A DNA stretch of 26,317 nt from CAYLLT01 sp964591605 (GTDB lineage Bacteria; Planctomycetota; Phycisphaerae; UBA1845; PWPN01): assembly GCA_964591605.1 (NCBI GenBank), contig CAZQEN010000066.1, forward strand, positions 1 through 26,317, read 5' to 3'. The notes under the pieces were generated by a model that was not told the DNA's origin, searched no databases, and saw nothing but the letters and a program-made list of their open reading frames with translations. The position numbers and the translations under genes were made by a program. Numbering within the stretch: position 1 is the stretch's first letter; each line of letters opens with the position of its first letter. Below are positions 22,496 to 26,317 of this stretch, in pieces.

Positions 22496-25400
22496 CGACA
22501 ATGTCCCCACGGTCAGCGCGGCGGCGTTGGAGATGGCGACCCCGCAGCCAGCCGTCACCACGCAACGATAGTTGCCCGCGTCGTTGCCGTCGGCGCTTGA
22601 GACGGTCAGACTCGCGGTGTTCGCGCCGCTGTAATGCCCGCCGTTCGACAGATCGCCGCCGTTCTTCTGCCACTGATAGCCCAGCGTGCCGTCGCCGCTG
22701 GCGGTGACGCTGAAAACGGCCGTCCCGCCCGCTGAGACGCTCTGGGGCGAAGGATGCTGCGTGATCGTCGTCGCGGCCTTCAGGGACAGGCTGGCGCTGT
22801 TGGAGTTCGTGCTCCCTGAGCTGTCGGTGACCACGCAGCGATATGGGGCCACGTCGTTGGCATCGGCATTTGAGACGGTCAGCGTCGGCGTGGTCACGCC
22901 CGAATAGTGTCCGCCGTTGCCCAGGTTCGAATTGTTCTTCTGCCACTGGTACGTCAGCGTGCCGGTGCCGGTGGCGGCAACCGTGAACTGGGCCGTCGCC
23001 GCGGGGCAGACGTTCTGCGGGCTCGGCTGCTGCGTGATGGTCGGGCCGGCGGGGGGGCCGCCGGGCGTGCCGCCGGCGGCGAGGCCGAGGCTGGTCTCAC
23101 GTGTGTAGGTACTGCTGTAGCGGGCTTTCGTCTGGAAGCTGTAGAGGGTTCCAGTGGTCAGACCACTGACGGTCTTGTTGCCCCAGGCGGCGTCTGTCTG
23201 CCAGACCGGAGTCGTGCCGACCGATCCGTTGGCCTGCACCCAGTGCGTGCCGAGTGTGTATGCGCCCCCGCCGATGGTGAGGGCGAACTCGGCGCCGGCG
23301 TTGGACGCGTTACAGCCGGGATCGACGTTGACGTTCAGAGCGGTGCTGCCGGCCACGGTGACGACGGGCGCGGCGGAAACGAACGCGTAATACACGACGA
23401 CATCGTCGAACGACGACCAGTACTGGCCGGTGCTGCCTCGCAGGACGTCCAGAAAAACGGTCGCCCCGTTGGCGACGGCGACGGTGCCGGACGCGGTCAG
23501 CGATGTCCACACCTGACGGACCGAGACGCTCGACCAGCTTGAGGGGGGCGTCGTGAGGCCGTCGAATCGGGCGCCCAGGCGCGCCGTTTCATAGGTGTTA
23601 TTCGAGTTCTGATAGGCCCAGGCCACAAACGTGACCGCGTCGCCGATGTTGCAGGGGATTGTCTGGCGGACGCCGGCATAGGCGCCGGCCCCACTGCTGG
23701 GCGGCTGGATCTTCTGAGCATTGGGGGCACTGCGGAACGTAACCGTGTCCTTGCTGAACGAGGCGGTCCCGGAGCTGTAGCTCGTCCAGTCGGGGGCCAC
23801 CGACCAGCCGCTGGTGCTGGCGTCGAAGTTGCCGTTGACGAGCGTGATGTAAGGGGTGCACGTGTTGAGGGACAGCGCCGCCTCGTTTGAGGCGGCGCTT
23901 CCGCATCCAGCACTGACGACGCAGCGGTAGCTGGCGACATCGCCGGCATCGACAGTCGAAACGGCCAGCGTGCCCGTCGTGACGCCGGAGTAGTGGCCGC
24001 CGTTATTGAGGTTGACCTGATTCTTCTGCCACTGATAACTCATGATCCCGTCGCCGGCCGCCGCGATGCTGAAGAGGGCCGTTCCCCCCGCTTCGACCGA
24101 CTGGCTGGAGGGGTGCTGCGTGATGGTCGTCGCCGCTTTGAGCATGAGCGGCGCCGCGTTCGAGTAGGCCGTACCCGTGTTGTCGGTCACGGCGCAGCGA
24201 TAGTCGGCTTCATCGCCGGCATCTGCTCCGGTAATGGTCAACGTGCTCGTGGTGACGCCGGAGTAATGGCCGCCGTTATTGAGGTTCACACCATCCTTTT
24301 GCCAGCGATACGCGAGGCTGCCCTGGCCGGTGGCGGCGACGCTGAACTGTGCGGTCGAGCCGGAGCAGACATTCTGGGCCGCCGGGTGTTGCGTGAAGCT
24401 GACCGTACCGAGTGAGAGGGCGGCCTGATTCGACGGCGCCGAGCCGTACGGATTGGTGACGATGCAGCGATAGTTGGCCACGTCGTTGCCGTCGATCGAA
24501 GAGACGGTCAGGAAGGGCGTGGTGACGCCGGAGTAATGGCCGCCGTTGGAAAGACTCGAACTGTTTTTCTGCCACTGGTAGCTGAGCGGGCTCCCACCGG
24601 CGGCAATGATCCGGAAGGTGACGGAGGACCCGGCCACGGCGCTCTGCGGCGCTGGATGCTGGACGAAGCTCGGCGGGCTGGTGTTCTGCTGGCATACCGA
24701 GGGTGCGAAATTGCAGATTCCCGGCCAGACCTGCTGGTCGTAGCGCTGCTGGAGCGTCATTCGGAGTTGCGGATCCGTCGTGATGAAGACGATTTTGGCG
24801 ACGTTGAGCGTGCCGAGCGAGAGAGTCAGGTCGCTGCCGCTCTGCGACGTGCTCACGCTGCTGATGCCGGTGCGGGAGACCTCGAACGCGGTGGGCGATT
24901 GCGTCATCCACGCGGGCAGTCCGACGACCACCGAGGCGTTGGGCACCGGCGTGCCGTGGAAGTCCTGGTCGCTGTAATAATCGTCGGTGACCACGAACAG
25001 GATGAGCGTGTCAGTGCCGCGGGCCAGGCCTCGGACCCACACGTTCGTGCTCGGAGTGGCATTCAGATCCACCGGATGGCTCGTGACCAGCCAGGGCTGC
25101 AGGAGCTTGATTTCCGCCCCGATGAGCCCGATCTCCTGCCAGAGGGCCGGGTCCTGTGCCTGCAGGTTATTGTCGTCGGCCAGTCCGTTGGACGCGCTGG
25201 GGTTCTTCTTGAACCACCAGTAGCCCAGGCCCTTGGCGCCGGCGGCCATCGCATAATACGCCTCGATGCGCTTGGTCTGCGGATCGGCCCAGGGCCAGGG
25301 GTCCTGCGGGCCGCCGCCGTTGATCTGGCACGAGTAGAGCAGTTGCCGCGAGGGGTTCGGCTCCGCCGCCCGCGACCCGGCCAGCGCCGTGGCATAAATG

Positions 25401-26317
25401 ACGGTCGCCTTCTGGTACAGCGGCAGCGTGTGGGGCAGATCGGTGTAGGCGTGACGCACCTTGGGCTGGTAATAGTGGTCGATGCACAGGCAGTCGGAGA
25501 GCTGGCCGTAGGCAAAGTAGCTGTAGGGCTTCCAGGTGCCGTCCAGATTGATGGTTGTGGGCCGGTTCTTGAGGGCGCGGAGGTCTTCGGCGACGTCGAT
25601 GAAGTGCATGCCCATCGTGCCGGCCTGGTTTGAGCTGCACGGGAGCTTGTAGCCGGTGCCGCAGAAGTTGTTCACGAGATTGGCTTCTTCGATGTCGGGC
25701 TCGTCATCGATGAACCACATCCGCGGGTTGTTGCTCCAGGTGCCCCAGAGGTTGTCTTCCTTGATGAAGCCGTAATTTCTGCTGTCCGCATAGGCTCTCC
25801 CGGCGCTGGTCCCGAGATACTGCATGAGGCCGCCGGACGCGCTGTTCATCTCGAGGGTGTTGATGCCGCGGTCCAGGCAGGTATCCATCCAGGCCTGGGC
25901 CATGGCCGTGTTGCCTTCCGGAACGGGGAAAGCGGCCCACGAGCAGTAGACAAACGGGTTCACCCAGGCGCGGATGCCGCCGCGGGAGATGACTCCGTCG
26001 GAGTAAACGCCTTCGAAGACGTGATACGACATCTCCGAGAGCGGAGCGGGCAGCGAGATGACAGAAACGGCGTGATTGGCGGCGGGGTCGCTCACAGTGG
26101 CCGTCATGGCCGTGACGTCGACACCGTCCATTTTGACCATGGTCGGCGCGCCTCCCGGCCGGCGCCAGTAGAGATACACTTTCCTGAGGTCCGCGGAAAA
26201 ACTGATGTTGGCGAGTTGAGGAGCGTTGGCGTCGGTGGTGATGGTGGTGCTGACGACGTTATCGGAGGTATCGACGCTGATCGCGATGGCCGGGAGAACG
26301 GGGACTTTCCGCAGACG
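22271..26317 (-). CDS. Giant exoprotein paralog with five Ig-like domains (5' end outside window)
   Basis: The frame is open to the window edge; 1348 residues are visible and the N-terminus is missing. The order (numbered from 26317) is: end of a beta-sandwich (DANAPQLANISFSADLRKVY), then a barrel-like region (about 50-545) paralogous to the neighbour, with IDDEPDIEEAN (203-213), CIDHYYQPK, RAAEPNPSR and AAGAKGLGYWWF. Three Ig-like domains follow (about 548-819), then a CBM-like jelly roll (820-980), a fibronectin-like domain (981-1091), two more Ig-like domains (1092-1273) and the dockerin-like tail. Each Ig repeat carries a YQWQKN, GGHYSGVTT and YRCVV signature. It differs from the neighbour mainly in Ig number and lacks the extra beta domain before the tail. 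The substrate is unknown; extracellular carbohydrate is the best guess. Confidence 0.85.
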   Translation of the reverse strand, partial: RLRKVPVLPAIAISVDTSDNVVSTTITTDANAPQLANISFSADLRKVYLYWRRPGGAPTMVKMDGVDVTAMTATVSDPAANHAVSVISLPAPLSEMSYHVFEGVYSDGVISRGGIRAWVNPFVYCSWAAFPVPEGNTAMAQAWMDTCLDRGINTLEMNSASGGLMQYLGTSAGRAYADSRNYGFIKEDNLWGTWSNNPRMWFIDDEPDIEEANLVNNFCGTGYKLPCSSNQAGTMGMHFIDVAEDLRALKNRPTTINLDGTWKPYSYFAYGQLSDCLCIDHYYQPKVRHAYTDLPHTLPLYQKATVIYATALAGSRAAEPNPSRQLLYSCQINGGGPQDPWPWADPQTKRIEAYYAMAAGAKGLGYWWFKKNPSASNGLADDNNLQAQDPALWQEIGLIGAEIKLLQPWLVTSHPVDLNATPSTNVWVRGLARGTDTLILFVVTDDYYSDQDFHGTPVPNASVVVGLPAWMTQSPTAFEVSRTGISSVSTSQSGSDLTLSLGTLNVAKIVFITTDPQLRMTLQQRYDQQVWPGICNFAPSVCQQNTSPPSFVQHPAPQSAVAGSSVTFRIIAAGGSPLSYQWQKNSSSLSNGGHYSGVTTPFLTVSSIDGNDVANYRCIVTNPYGSAPSNQAALSLGTVSFTQHPAAQNVCSGSTAQFSVAATGQGSLAYRWQKDGVNLNNGGHYSGVTTSTLTITGADAGDEADYRCAVTDNTGTAYSNAAPLMLKAATTITQHPSSQSVEAGGTALFSIAAAGDGIMSYQWQKNQVNLNNGGHYSGVTTGTLAVSTVDAGDVASYRCVVSAGCGSAASNEAALSLNTCTPYITLVNGNFDASTSGWSVAPDWTSYSSGTASFSKDTVTFRSAPNAQKIQPPSSGAGAYAGVRQTIPCNIGDAVTFVAWAYQNSNNTYETARLGARFDGLTTPPSSWSSVSVRQVWTSLTASGTVAVANGATVFLDVLRGSTGQYWSSFDDVVVYYAFVSAAPVVTVAGSTALNVNVDPGCNASNAGAEFALTIGGGAYTLGTHWVQANGSVGTTPVWQTDAAWGNKTVSGLTTGTLYSFQTKARYSSTYTRETSLGLAAGGTPGGPPAGPTITQQPSPQNVCPAATAQFTVAATGTGTLTYQWQKNNSNLGNGGHYSGVTTPTLTVSNADANDVAPYRCVVTDSSGSTNSNSASLSLKAATTITQHPSPQSVSAGGTAVFSVTASGDGTLGYQWQKNGGDLSNGGHYSGANTASLTVSSADGNDAGNYRCVVTAGCGVAISNAAALTVGTLSIPGDFDGDQDVDQVDFGHMQECLDPASGPLLNPACADANLNQDVDGDINQADLLLFLNCMTRPGGVGNPNCANQ
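22499..23044 (-). repeat. Two tandem Ig-like coding repeats (Ig 4-5)
   Basis: Two units of about 270-276 bp each encode an Ig-like domain with QHPSPQ/QQPSPQ, YQWQKN, GGHYSG and YRCVVT landmarks. They lie between the fibronectin-like domain and the dockerin-like tail. Confidence 0.8.
23861..24676 (-). repeat. Three tandem Ig-like coding repeats (Ig 1-3)
   Basis: Three units of about 267-276 bp encode Ig-like domains. Short DNA blocks around GACGCCGGAGTAATGGCCGC (plus strand) recur near 23980, 24260 and 24520 with few changes, showing recent duplication or gene conversion. Confidence 0.8.

Noticed and set aside
22499..24676. Regularly spaced direct repeats suggestive of a CRISPR-like array
   Set aside because: The period is about 270 bp and the units are in-frame Ig-like domains; there are no short identical repeats with unique spacers and no cas genes.

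Overview
The window is GC-rich bacterial DNA, most likely from a planctomycete (Planctomycetota, possibly a Phycisphaerae-like lineage). This assignment is inference. It rests on very large secreted proteins that end in a dockerin-like double Ca-binding-loop tail, stacked Ig-like domains on those proteins, an ECF sigma/anti-sigma pair with an oversized anti-sigma, and a CehA/McbA-type metallohydrolase. No rRNA, tRNA, CRISPR array, transposase or integrase was seen.

Layout. (1) 1-361: the 3' end of an aconitate hydratase gene, overlapping tail-to-tail with a leftward three-gene unit (1971 to 333): a small lipoprotein, a membrane-anchored TPR-like protein and a DUF983 protein. (2) 2317-4952: an ECF sigma factor and, after a 131-bp spacer, a large membrane anti-sigma protein. 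The spacer and the last sigma codons carry two oppositely oriented arms of GT-initial heptamers. (3) 5446-5898: a small secreted Tyr/Asp/Gly repeat protein with a strong downstream hairpin. (4) 6236-7956: a formyltransferase and a PIG-L deacetylase in one operon, which suggests amino-sugar N-deacetylation followed by N-formylation. (5) 8130-11105: a secreted TPR protein and a CehA/McbA-like metallohydrolase. (6) 11286-13799: a secreted mosaic protein with a GH16-like domain, a dockerin-like linker and a right-handed beta-helix. (7) On the minus strand from the window end back to 13807: two tandem paralogous giant exoproteins (the first truncated by the window), a phosphodiester-glycosidase-like exoprotein, and two radical SAM enzymes whose genes overlap by one base.

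The right half (11286-26317) looks like a polysaccharide-directed surface or secreted system. Three consecutive exoproteins share an almost identical C-terminal module of about 70 residues and use Ig-like, SH3-like, fibronectin-like and carbohydrate-binding-like modules as spacers. The two tandem paralogs share a catalytic-looking alpha/beta region with conserved acidic residues that I cannot place in a known glycoside hydrolase family. They are the best candidate for something undescribed. The paired inward-facing heptamer arrays, found at two separate gene junctions, are the most unusual non-coding signal.
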